DNA of 18,145 nt from Spirogloea muscicola (lineage: Eukaryota > Streptophyta > Zygnematophyceae > Spirogloeales > Spirogloeaceae): NCBI GenBank assembly GCA_009602725.1, contig WELB01000309.1:73192-91336 (forward strand). The letters run 5' to 3'. Below the pieces are notes generated by a model. That model saw only the letters and a program-made list of their open reading frames with translations, was not told where the DNA came from and did no database searches. Positions 1 to 9,821 of the stretch are shown here, piece by piece. The position numbers and the translations under genes were made by a program. Positions within the stretch are counted from its first letter, which is position 1; the number at the start of each line of letters is the position of its first letter.

Positions 1-3000
1 GGCGGCGAGCGAGTCGGAGCCCGACCTGGCGCCGGACTCGGGCGGCCTCGTCGGCGAGGCCGTAGCCGGCACGCTGGCCGACGACGCGCTGGCCTGGGCC
101 GCGCTCCACGGCCTTGTCGTCGGCGACCGCCGCGTGGAGGTGAACGGAAATTTGCCACCTTTAAGATAATGGCTTTCCTGTCTTTCCTGGCTTTCCTCAA
201 TAGCAAGCCTCACGCCGCTCTCGGCGGAGCGGCGGCGATGGCGGCAGGCGTCCGGGCGGCGGCCCGGCGTGGGGCTGGTGCACGCCCCGGTGGCGCTGCT
301 GCCGGCGCCCTTCCCGCGCGCCGCCTTCGAGCAGGCCGTGGGCCTCGCGCCGCTCTTCAACGAGCTCGTGGACGCCGTGAGCCAGGACGCCGCGTTCCTG
401 CACCAGACCCTCGGCAGGTGAGGCTGGGCTGGGTCCAGGGTTTAGGCTTCAGGACTTAGGGTTAGGGTTTGAGGGTTGAAGGGTTTAGGCTGGGTTGAGG
501 GTCTAGGGTCTAGCGTCTAGGGTTTCGGGTTCCAAAGGGTTTGAGGGTTTAAGGTTTAAGGGTTAAGGGTTTAGCAAGCGTGGCGAAAGGCTAGCTCGGA
601 CAGGCCGTTCCTCCACCATCGTGTCACTTAAAAGGCGACAGGCGTGCGCGACTATCACAGTAGAAGACACATGGCCAAATTGCAGCATCATTAGTGGCTG
701 TACTGTCAGGCAAAGCTTGCTGAAGACGGGCACGAAGTGCCTGCGACCACGATGTTTGCTGCTATTTACTGATAGCTCGCCAAGCTCATGTTGTTTGCTG
801 TTCCGCTGCTGCTCAGCTGATCCAGCATGGTGCTCGCCGCTACTATGGCTAGACGTGCCTGCAATGGCACTGACTGGCTTGCGCGCTTGCCAGGGCAGCG
901 CAGACAGACGCCTTCACGGCCAAGCTCCTTGACATCCACCGCCAGGTTGCAGACGAGGGCATCAAGCAGGCACGAAGCCTGTCCTTTGAAACCCACGTCG
1001 CGCGCCATGGCCAGCCCTCTATGGACTTGCTAACGCCTTCTCGAGGAATCACGGTAACCCAGCTTGAGCTCCCTGGCGGCGTCACATGAGTGCAGGATGT
1101 GAGGCTAGGGATGCACCGCTCCGATTACATGCTGGACATGGCCACCAGGTCCATCTTGCAGGTCGAGCTCAACACCATCTCCTCGTCCTTTGCCGGCCTC
1201 GGGGCACTCGTCACCGACATGCACAGGTGAGTGTACGCCCGTGCTGCAAGCTCAGGCTGTTCCACAAATCATACCCACACTGCGGCTAGCAGCTGCTATT
1301 ATGGTCAGGTACTAGGGTTAAGTTTGATGCTTTCCTTACAGAAAAGTCCATATTATCATAAGTTTGTCCTCAGGCAAGTTCTGCTTCTCAAGCATGCATG
1401 CATCCCGTGCGCAGGTACCTGATCAGCAGGACCCAGGGTCTCGCAGGGCTGCACCAAGAGGAGGTCCCGCTCAACGGCGCTGCCGACGAGATGGCCAACG
1501 CGCTGGCATGTGCATGGAAAGAGTACAAGGACGATAAGTGCGTGCCAATAGGACGCCTCATTGCCGGCTGCCTCTGGTGATACTGCCTCTTGCCTCATAG
1601 TGAAGATTCGACAGGATGATAGCCTGCCTGCATTGCTGCAGGCAGGTCTGACCTGGATTTGTAGCAGAGTTAGCTTCTTATTCTGCTCCTGACCTTGTAT
1701 ATATGCTGGAATGGATACGTGCTTCAGAAGACTCAAGGCTTTGTACTTTGCCCTTATGCTTGTAATTGCAGAGCAGTAATCTTGATGATAGTGCACTCTC
1801 CAGAGCGCAACATATATGACCAGCTCTGGCTCTCCGACAAGCTGTGGAAATCATATCCGTCTCTGCTGCTCCAGATCTTGTGGTCTTTATGCAGTCTCTC
1901 TGCCATGTTCGCCAGGTGACACTATGCAAGCATCATGAGATTGTGGTGCAGCTACTCAGATATTGATGAGGAGACCCAATACAAGTTGTTCTTGCTGTGC
2001 AAATTTGTTGCATGTCAGATGCACGGCACCTTGACTGCTGCTCAAAGTAGGCGTATCAGTGGTGCGGCGCACACTAGCTGAGGTCTTCAAGGAAGGAAGG
2101 CTGTCCAGAGATGGTGCTCTTCTTATGTGAGACCGATTGACCATGATGACGGGCTCGTATATGGCGACTTTCCAGTGCACCTCAAAGCAAGGGTTTCATA
2201 AGCTGGCACATGGTAGCTTCGCATTTGGCTATTTGAGAGACTGGCATGCTTTTGATCAAAAGCAGCTACCTCACGAAATTGTGCCAACTCAAGCTTCAAA
2301 CTACCACTAGTTGTGTGCATTTGGTTGCAGCAATGACAAGGCAGTGGGCGTGGTGTACTTCCGAGCTGGCTATGGCCCGGATGACTACCCATCAGAAGAA
2401 GTAATTTTGCCTTAGTGTGCCTCTTCCAGCCCACACTCATCTCTGTCTGAGTTGCAGACAGATTCCCACCGATTGGCAGATTGAAATAGTGTAGACCCTT
2501 GCCAGGTCTGCTGACAGTGTACCCCACTTCGTAGGAGTGGAGTGCCCGCCTCCTGGTGGAGCGATCAAATGCTGTAAAGTGCCCAAGCGTTTCGTACCAG
2601 CTCACTGGCACAAAGAAGGTGCAGCAGGAGCTTGCCTGCGTGGGAGTTCTGGAAAGGTCGGCTTGTTGCTCATCTACTCGTGTCTTGGCTCCACTGACAC
2701 CTCCTCTTGGTCATTTCTCTTGAGGAGTATCTTGTGTATATACCTGATTGGACGGGGCATTGAGAATCATTAATCTGAGCTTCAATTCACCCTCTGACAT
2801 TGGTGGTGTCCAAGCCTGTGATGCAGATTCATGGAAGGGCCAGACGCTGCGCGAGTGCGGCAGTGCTTTGCTGGACTGTGGAGCCTTGATGGCGAAGGGG
2901 CTACTGAGGCAATTGCAGATGCCAAGGATCATCCAGAGCAATATGTACTGAAGCCCCAGCGGGAGGGTGGTGGTATGGTTTTCCTGTCTAAACCCTATTC

Positions 3001-3822
3001 CTACTGAGGATGTTTTCAACAACATTGGGAATGCTAATTACGTGTAAGCCTTGCAGGGGGGCCAGGACTTTGCTTCATTTGAGTCACATGGTAGTCACCC
3101 TGGCACTGCATGAAAGTAGGCACAAGAGGACATTGTTGAAGATGACAAGCCTGGAGGTCAAATGGCTCATCAGGTATGGCTGGCTGCTTTTCTCGTCTCC
3201 AGGGAACAACATCTATGGCGAAGATGTGAAGGCGAAGCTGAGAGAGCTGCTGGATGAAGATGGCGGGATTGGCTTGGCTGCGTACATTCTGATGCAGCGC
3301 ATTTTCCCACCCGTCCACTCAAGCTACCTGCTGCGAGATGGCGAGTGGAGTGCCGAGACAACACTTTCAGAGCTGGGCATATTTGGGACATACTTACGGT
3401 GAGGCTCAGTATCATATCCCTCAGCCAGGGGTGCTGGGTTTCAGTTGAGGTTATCTGCTGCTGGGCAAGCATATGCTAGCCAGCAGCTTATGCCTCATGC
3501 CTCAGCATCTTTGCACATATAGTATCTGTCATGCTGCAGTTCTGCATTGTGATCAGTGCGCTTGCTTTTGGCAAGATTGTCCACATATGATGTCAATCAC
3601 AGCAGGAGCTTGCAGCAGCCAAAACAGGAGCTGTGTCCAGTGATGGCATTGTATGTGCCTCAGACTTGTGGCATGCATGTGCTTTCTTTCATGTGTAGAA
3701 ATGGCGATGCAGTGCTCTTGAACAATGCAGCTGGCCACCTGGTACGTACAAAGACAGCCTCGTCTGATGAGGGTGGAGTGGCTACTGGCTTTGCTGTGCT
3801 CGACAGCCCTTACCTTGTGTGA
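1..3822 (+). CDS. GSH2: Glutathione synthetase, eukaryotic type (5'-partial, 12 exons)
   Basis: This enzyme joins gamma-glutamylcysteine and glycine using ATP, the last step of glutathione synthesis, in cytosol or plastid. Exons read from the sequence: 2-139, 248-417, 894-969, 1096-1226, 1415-1537, 1772-about 1855, 2051-2126, 2331-2400, 2535-2656, 2827-2972, 3203-3398 and 3699-3822 (TGA stop). Apart from the exon 6/7 junction, every join keeps frame. The product of about 480 residues aligns end to end with remembered plant and animal GSH synthetases (human about 474 aa). Visible landmarks in order are [37 protein letters not shown] (Mg/ATP-site Glu and Asn), [38 protein letters not shown], the glycine-rich ATP loop [33 protein letters not shown] and the C-terminal [10 protein letters not shown]. 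The N-terminus lies before base 1, so a transit peptide cannot be judged. No catalytic segment looks missing. Confidence 0.96.
441..576 (+). repeat. Degenerate telomere-like (TTTAGGG) tract inside a GSH2 intron
   Basis: Within the intron at 418-893 about 135 bases are built of variants of TTTAGGG and TTAGGG, such as TTAGGGTTAGGGTTT, GGGTTTGAGGGTTGAAGGG and GGTTTAAGGGTTAAGGG. The G-rich strand is the coding strand. TTTAGGG is the plant and green-algal telomere unit, so this is an interstitial telomere-like sequence, eroded by substitutions and indels. It may descend from a telomere repair event or be a minisatellite that grew from such a seed. Confidence 0.85.
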
Positions 3823-4197
3823 AGTGAATTCGTAGTCACTTTACCATGGAGGGACGCCTGGCTTGCCCCTCACAATTGTCAAGGGGCTGCTTCACCTTCT
3901 AGTTGTCAAAGAACGTATATGTGCCCTGATCAAGAAAGTTCATTACCATGCGGTCACAACGTTGGACTACATCGTGTGTCATGAGGTGGCAAGGAGGCTC
4001 CGTGGGTCTACTTCTATTGATGTGACCCTGTCATTGGTACTGCACAGCTCAATCTCTTTCCACACCCTCCAGATTGTGTCTTTTCCACTTCTTGTGCATC
4101 TTTTATGAATGTCACAGTAAGGAATTTCTGTGAAGGTGCCGAGGAGGAATGAAGCAAAGTGGATCACAACAACTACACACTAAGGAGAATTATCTGT

Positions 4198-4202
4198 TGT
4201 AA
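4198..4202 (+). terminator. Candidate polyadenylation signal TGTAA for GSH2
   Basis: TGTAA lies about 375 bases after the GSH2 stop, within TGTAAGGG. Green algae, best documented in Chlorophyceae, use UGUAA near the cleavage site in place of AAUAAA. The motif is short and could occur by chance. The bases between 3823 and here contain no convincing coding segment and are best read as 3' UTR. Confidence 0.35.
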
Positions 4203-4204
4203 GG

Positions 4205-4510
4205 GAGTGCACCCCTGCTTTGTGTAGTCGATGTACATTGGCATGCAATTGATTCAACAAATGTCCCTTTTGGAGCACAGTCTGCAGAGGGCCTTGGCAC
4301 CAAATAGGCACTTGACAACACCGGCCGCTGGTACTCTGCCATTATGAATGCCGGTGCGGTTGCCAATGGAACTGCAAGTGCAAGACAGCTCACGATGCTA
4401 GAACTCTTGCTGTACAAGTTGCTCCAGCATGCTGCGCTTTGTAGTCAAGAAGCAGGGGCGAGGGTTGTGGAAAGCCAGCCCGGAGAAGTGGGAAAGGTTC
4501 ACAGGGCTCC
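4205..4510. other. Intergenic stretch with no recognisable gene
   Basis: The open frames here are short, show no family resemblance and have no compatible splice partners. I see no RNA gene. The stretch separates the GSH2 3' end from the first diverged block A repeat. Confidence 0.5.
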
Positions 4511-4514
4511 GAAA

Positions 4515-4620
4515 AGAAGAAAGTTGCTCGCCGAGAGAAGGTATTGGCGGGGAAAGGCCAGCCCAAAAAGGATGGGCAGGGTCCAAAGAGCCAAAAGGTG
4601 CCTAAGACCACACAGCTAGA
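4515..4620 (+). repeat. Diverged block A (+B) repeat copy
   Basis: The order GAAGAAAGTTGCTCGCC, then GGGGAAAGGCCAGCCC, then a GGTCCAAAGAGCC-like tail follows the block A/B consensus of the 10.6-15 kb cluster. The consensus runs GAAGAAAGTGCTCGCC, a spacer, GGGGCTGGAAAAGCCAGCCC, then GAACAGAGTACGAGAAGG. The left half of the hairpin stem is degraded, so the copy looks old. Confidence 0.6.
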
Positions 4621-4624
4621 CACG

Positions 4625-5330
4625 AGACTACCGCAGATTAGAAGCTTTCGTAACCACGAGTGAGCAGCAGCAAGTCGAAGCACCTCGCTGCTGGGAGGCG
4701 CTACATATCCGAAGCCTGGAGTCTACCTTGAGGTACCCCAAGCGGCAGTTAGGGGCTGGAATGGGGCTACCGCCTGGACAATGTCTCCTTTACGAGGCTT
4801 GGTGCCGGTCCCAGCCACGGCCTGGCGCCGCTGTCCCATTCCCGTCTAGCTGTCGGAGCAGGGTGGCCGCCAACGGCAGAGGTTGGGCCGGGGTGGGCGG
4901 CTCCCCCGGACCACCGCCTCGCCGTGCCGCGAGAGCGCCGCGTGGCGACCGTAGAGTGGTTACGTCCGAGATTTGTCGCGACCTGCTCGCCCCGCGCATC
5001 GTCGGGCGGGCCGATCGTCGGCCGCCGTGTCGTGCAGCCAGCGGGCGGCACCCGACCCCCCCCCTTCCCCCGCGCTCCGACCAGCCGGGGGACGGCGACG
5101 TGCTCCCTAGCATGGCCGGCTTCGCTAGGAGCGCCACCCCTGCCGCTTGTCCGCTTCCTTGCATGGCTGTTTGCTTTTGGCGCCTTTCGGCCTTAGTCCC
5201 TCCCTTTCTAGGCTGTTTAGCTGGCCATATACGGCCCCCTTTGACAAAAACTCACTTCTTCCATGCGTACGTTTTGTACATCTTTCCCTGGGGTGGCCAA
5301 TACCAGTCCTCACCGTCTACTCCTGGTAGC
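4625..5330. other. GC-rich gene-free stretch
   Basis: The long open frames here, on both strands, are proline-, arginine- and alanine-rich low-complexity products expected from GC-rich DNA lacking stop codons. None resembles a known family. There is a C-rich run near 5056-5070. I see nothing that supports a gene. Confidence 0.5.
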
Positions 5331-5338
5331 TTTCCTCT

Positions 5339-5910
5339 GAGCTGGCCCTGCCCTTTTCTGAGCGGCAGGAGCTTCTTCTATTAGAGACCCTATCAATAGC
5401 ACTCCTGTTCAGGACCAACCAGGTTGGGCGAAGGCGCCGGCCGCCGTGTCTGGCCGCCCACGCCCCTCGCAGCTACCCTCCCCGCCATCTAGGAGAGCTC
5501 CAGTTGGTGGCGGGGGGGCTTGGATCTGCCGCCGTTACGGACCACTTCCATCTGATGTAGAAGCCGCTTGCCTCCCTCTGTCCTGAGCCGTTCGCGCATT
5601 CCGGCCCTTCCTACCCTGTTCATACCTTCTGGACTGGCCTCTCCGAGCCATTGCCTTAACATGGAAAGAGCTGTTTACCCTGAGACCCTGAGACCCTGTT
5701 AATATCAGTTAATCGGGCTAGCCTTGCACAGCCATCGCACCTCTTGCACAGCCATCGCACCTCTCGTGTTAGAGCTGTGTGATTTGGAAGCGCTGTTCCT
5801 GTGTGATATAGCTGTGTGATCTAGCGCTTCCCGGCCTCTCCGGACCTTGTCCATGCTTTCCGGGCTGGCCCTGCACAGCCGTCGCCCCCTTGGAAGAGCT
5901 TGATTTCTTC
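5339..5910 (-). repeat. Four diverged block A/B copies in the same orientation
   Basis: Copies lie at about 5339-5383, 5590-5660, 5713-5768 and 5821-5910, all on the minus strand relative to the block A consensus. The best keeps GCGCTTCCCGGCC, CTTGTCCATGCTTTCC, GGGCTGGCCCTGCACAGCC and a terminal TTTCTTCC-like end. Each matches the B-to-A order of the intact copies at 12236-12330, but with many substitutions. The head-to-tail order differs from the foldback layout of the younger cluster. Confidence 0.55.
5723..5762. repeat. Perfect 20-bp tandem duplication
   Basis: The unit CTTGCACAGCCATCGCACCT occurs twice back to back at 5723-5742 and 5743-5762 with no mismatch. It lies inside a diverged block A copy and resembles the right half of the hairpin in the next copy (CTGCACAGCCGTCGCC near 5872), so it is probably a recent slippage duplication within the repeat. 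Confidence 0.95.
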
Positions 5911-6057
5911 CTTTCTCTTCTGCGCTTATTGAGTGGGTGGTATGGCAGCAGGCGACCTGCATCTGTGTTTTCACTCGCCTTAACACTCAGGCCCACTTAA
6001 ATCAACAGAAGTTGATCATTTCTGAAGAACGGGTTGCTTGCACAAGGCCCTAATTCC

Positions 6058-6080
6058 TCAACCCAAACCCCTAAACCCTG
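6058..6080 (-). repeat. Short CCCTAAA-type telomere-like motif
   Basis: AACCCAAACCCCTAAACCCT is close to three units of CCCTAAA, the complement of the TTTAGGG plant/algal telomere repeat, with one or two changes. Its orientation is opposite to the tract in the GSH2 intron. Confidence 0.5.
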
Positions 6081-6084
6081 AGCT

Positions 6085-7005
6085 TTTAGTTAACAGGGGA
6101 TTCAGTTGGGGCCCGTCATAGGCAGCTCAGCATAGTGGTACTGTTCTACTTACTGAGGCTGTTCCTTATGTGTTCAGTCTTCATAGGTTTTGCTGTTGAC
6201 AGCCTTTCTACGAAAGCGCTTCTTTCCCTTCCCTGAGCCTGACTTGCTTAGGTTCGCCTATGACAATCGCCATCGCTTGGTCAGAGAGCTTCCTTATTGT
6301 GCTTGCTACCTCTTAAACTGCACCGGCGACGCTTTAGCAGACGCCTCCTACTCTTCCTTTCAAGGCCTCCAGCTGCTCATCATCTTCAACTCTTGCCTGT
6401 TTATTTTTCTGCTCGACATGGCCTTCTAAGCACTAACTCATACCATACCTCTACCATGGAGAGGTGTGCCTTAAGGAGCATGTTATGGACAAAAAGTTGC
6501 AGCACGATGTGTCAAAGTGTTGCACAACTAATACACCGCGATGCCAGACCAATACAGGATGTTGTGCTCGCTTCCTGAGCTGTTTTGAACATATCAAGTC
6601 TGACTAATGAACCGCAGCACTTATTGGCGTGCATTCCACCCCAGCCACCAACAAATAATTTTGGCATGTCAGGGGCGAGGGTGTGGAACCCAGTTTGTAA
6701 ATCTGTGTGCATGTGTTGGCTGTGAGGAGCCCAGAGCAGCCGGGGTGCAGTCTGCCGCTGTCAGCTGGCCAGTGCGGAGACCTAGGCAGGCGGACTGACG
6801 AGCAAACCCTCTTGCTAATACTGGAATCACTGCCTTCTTGGCCACTTGCTAACTTGCTATGCATATGCGGCAGTGAGTAAGGAACTGACAGTTACTTGGG
6901 ACCCTTATGGACAATCTACCCCGCGCATCCTTCGCACCTGGAGACCTTGCGGTACTAAGCTTTAGCCTACGCGCCCTGACCAGGCTAGGAAAGGCGTACC
7001 ATCTG
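6085..7005. other. Intergenic stretch, 3' side of the Root_cap-domain gene
   Basis: No exon with family resemblance was found on either strand. The longest open frames are short and compositionally unremarkable. The bases next to 7012 are presumably 3' UTR of the minus-strand gene. I found no TGTAA on the minus strand within the first 500 bases after its stop. Confidence 0.45.
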
Positions 7006-7011
7006 CATCAG

Positions 7012-9730
7012 CTACCGATCCACACACCGCAGGCCGCCGCCCTTCGGATCGTTGGAGCACGATGCTGATACCTTCGCGGGCTCGTCAAGATCGTCCAAAA
7101 CAGCTCGCTGCCAGTGAGGTACATCTCCAGCTTTGGCCTTGTAAGAGGAACCTGAATAGATTCCCACAGGACAGTCTGCGTCGAATATGGACCTGGTGAT
7201 GTAGGATTCCACATCATGGAGGATGTAAGACTTTAAGGGCTCTCCTTCCTTGCTTCCTGGAGGCGACCAAAACTTCTGGTAGGTCTGCCCCAGCACACCT
7301 TCTGCACGACCTGCAAGTCAGACCAGGGAGTATGTTAGAGTGGTGCAAGAAGCTGCAAGGCACTGCTGCTCATGCTTGACCATGTCCAGTCAGATGCACC
7401 AAGTCCAGTCAGATGCAATTGTACATGGAGAGCGTGGCAGAGAAATTGGCAGGAACCAACTGACGATTTTGAGCAGGGTGCTTCATACCTGAAAGGTGCG
7501 CAAAGGCCATGGACATGTCCATGTGAGGATAGCAACTATCCTCGGTCCAGTTCACCTTCGCAATAGGCCGGACTTCCACTGTAATTGATAGCAAGTTCTT
7601 GATTTCCAGCTTGCCATAGTTGGCCTTTCCTGGTCTGGTGATCTTGACTCCGTGGACATCGGACTTCCAAGCTGCCTCCTCTTGCATATTACTGACGGAT
7701 AGCAGAGGCTGCAAGCAATGAAGTCATGTCAGCAACAATAGAAGCAATCTTCCAAAACTGGGCTTCAAGCACAAACATGTGACATGATGGAGATCACATT
7801 TACATGCAAGAGCACTCGAGTTGCCTCACTTTCAATGACAATGTCAAGCAGGATACAAGTGCAATCATCGAAACCAACAACCTTAATCGGCTTGCAACGA
7901 GCAGACCAATGTCAATCAGTGGCGACATGCCAGCAAGATTGCTGTCACATACCTCTCCATCAAAGATAAAGAGGAGGTGATCTCTGCTGCTCTGCCAATC
8001 TTTCTCTTGTTGAGTGCCAACAAATAGCTTGTGGTTCTCGAAGAAGACAACGATAGCCTGATACATGCGATAGACAATGTCTGACTTAGGTCCAGCAGCA
8101 GCATCTCAGCCTTACTCTGGCAAGATGAAGCAATGGGATATCTCAGCACATGGAACATCACATCACCCTCCCTTTCCAAGCTATTGCACACCTGTACCCA
8201 AGTCAGGTCATGTTGCCCTTCCACGGTAGGCTTCCCAATGAAATGGGCATTGATGTGCAATGTCCGGTCAGAGACGATGCAGAAATCTGCATCTCTAGCG
8301 CCGTGGAACCAAAAGGGTACTCCGTCCCCGCCGACAAGCCGAGGGTCGCCACAAAGGGCTCCCCCTCCACTGCAATTAGTGCTTAACTTGGAGGCTGGAA
8401 TAGGCTGGACGGGTAGCGAGCAGATGTCGGGAGGTTCTGTTGGCAAAAAGCAGAACGGTCCAACTGTGTACGTTTCACCAGGCATGAGCCACGTGCCGCC
8501 TGCAGTAGGCAAAGAAACCAGATCCTCCGTAAGCACATGTGAGTTGGCATCATAACTTGCAACTGCGATGTTCACAAGGGGATGTTGTAAGTACATACAA
8601 CGACTTCAGTGACCGCCAAGACCTTCCTGAGCATTGATGTGCATGAGAGCAGCTACCATTCTTGGCAGGCATGCTGCAGTCAACCTTGAATGCATGCACA
8701 TGCATACAAGCATTCCCCAGGGGCACAAGAAAAGCCTCTCATCATTTCTCAAAAGACTCACACTTCTGCAGCATGCATGGCCAAGACTTACCAGTGGCAT
8801 TGATAATGATTTGGCCCACATCGCCATCGTTACAGGTGCCTTTCACAGTACAGGACTGCGAGTTGGAGACACAGGAGCTATTGAGCCGCACCACACAGGA
8901 TTGAAAGCCCTTGTTGGTCGCCACTGAGGGCACTGTACTGACAATAAAACCACCATCTGTGGACACCGCAGGCAACACAAATGCACTTCCTAGTACGTCA
9001 GCAGGAGCACAGACAGAATTCTAACTGTCTTCTCGATTGCAGTATACTTCGCATACTGCAATAATGGCTGGAACACAATCGGACCGTGTCTTTTGGCTTG
9101 GCATGTGACAGAGCAGCTAGTCGCAATGGTGAGCAGTAGAGCCTAATCCATATTACATAAGGCACAACAAATTAGCAGCATTTGCACTTACGCCAAGTCA
9201 TCAAAGTAATCATCGAGATGAGACCTGAGTACCTGTGTATAATATGGCACGATTGACTTTGAGGTGGAACAGGGAGCCAGAGGCGCTAGCTACCTGAGTC
9301 CGTGGGCTGGTTGATGGTGTAGGTGCCCTCGACCCCCAGATCGCAGATCACGGACACGCTGGCCGAGTCCACCGGCGGGTGCAGCGCCAGGAACTCGGAG
9401 GGCGTCTCCGCCGCCCAGGTGAGGTCCAGCCCCGTGCTGCACGAGTCGCACACCACCTGCTTGGCACCGCCGCGAGTGCCACCGGCGGCTGGGGGTCAGA
9501 CGAGCCAGCTCCGATGCGCCTTGGCCATGAATCTCAGGAAGGCCTTGCGAGGACAGTGAGCTGAACGCCGCATGGCCCTGGCCGCAATGGCAGCTCACCT
9601 CGCCGACGACGGTAGCGTACTGAGAGTCAGCGGCAGCGGCTCGCACTACGGCGGCGACGAGGGCCGCCAGAAGCCACTGGCGCAGGGGCGGCTGGCGCCG
9701 CCGCCGCAAGCTCCATCTGCTCCGCTTCAT
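7012..9730 (-). CDS. Secreted Root_cap / LEA-related domain protein (7 exons, 5' exon tentative)
   Basis: Exons read on the minus strand: 9730-about 9599 (tentative), 9488-9294, 8989-8792, 8562-8192, 8057-7953, 7708-7489 and 7310-7012 (TAG stop). The last six join in frame with matching phases. The tentative first exon encodes Arg-rich residues followed by the hydrophobic QWLLAALVAAVVRAAAADS, a good secretory signal peptide, but its phase does not fit exon 2. The middle region has spaced cysteines (CDSCSTGLDLTW, SCVVRLNSSCVSNSQSC, CNDGDVGQII). The core matches the plant Root_cap domain: CGDPRLVGGDGVPFWFHG, FCIVSDRTLHINAHFIGK, DLTWVQAIVVFFENHKLFVG, then SITVEVRPIAKVNW and GVLGQTYQKFWSPP. In land plants this family is annotated as root-cap/LEA-related and has no known enzymatic reaction. 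I infer an extracellular or cell-wall role. Total length is about 500 residues. Confidence 0.88.
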
Positions 9731-9776
9731 GCCACGAGCGACGAGGAGCTACGCCGCAGTGTCATCAAGAGCCGTC

Positions 9777-9818
<42 letters not shown>
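9777..9818. repeat. (CCG)n / (GGC)n microsatellite
   Basis: About 13 uninterrupted CCG units lie just upstream of the proposed start of the minus-strand Root_cap-domain gene. On the transcribed strand it would read GGC repeats, either in the 5' leader or in the promoter. A related GGC-rich patch follows at 10040-10200. The arginine- or alanine-rich open frames across it are by-products of the repeat. Confidence 0.9.

Positions 9819-9821
<3 letters not shown>

Noticed and set aside
4728-5384. 218-codon + strand open frame
   Set aside because: Pro/Arg/Ser-rich low-complexity product of GC-rich DNA that ends within a diverged block A copy; no recognisable domain.
7916-8596. Single 226-codon minus-strand open frame taken as a whole gene
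   Set aside because: Only 8562-8192 is exon. The tail reads through a GT donor into intron, and the continuing exons join in phase upstream and downstream.
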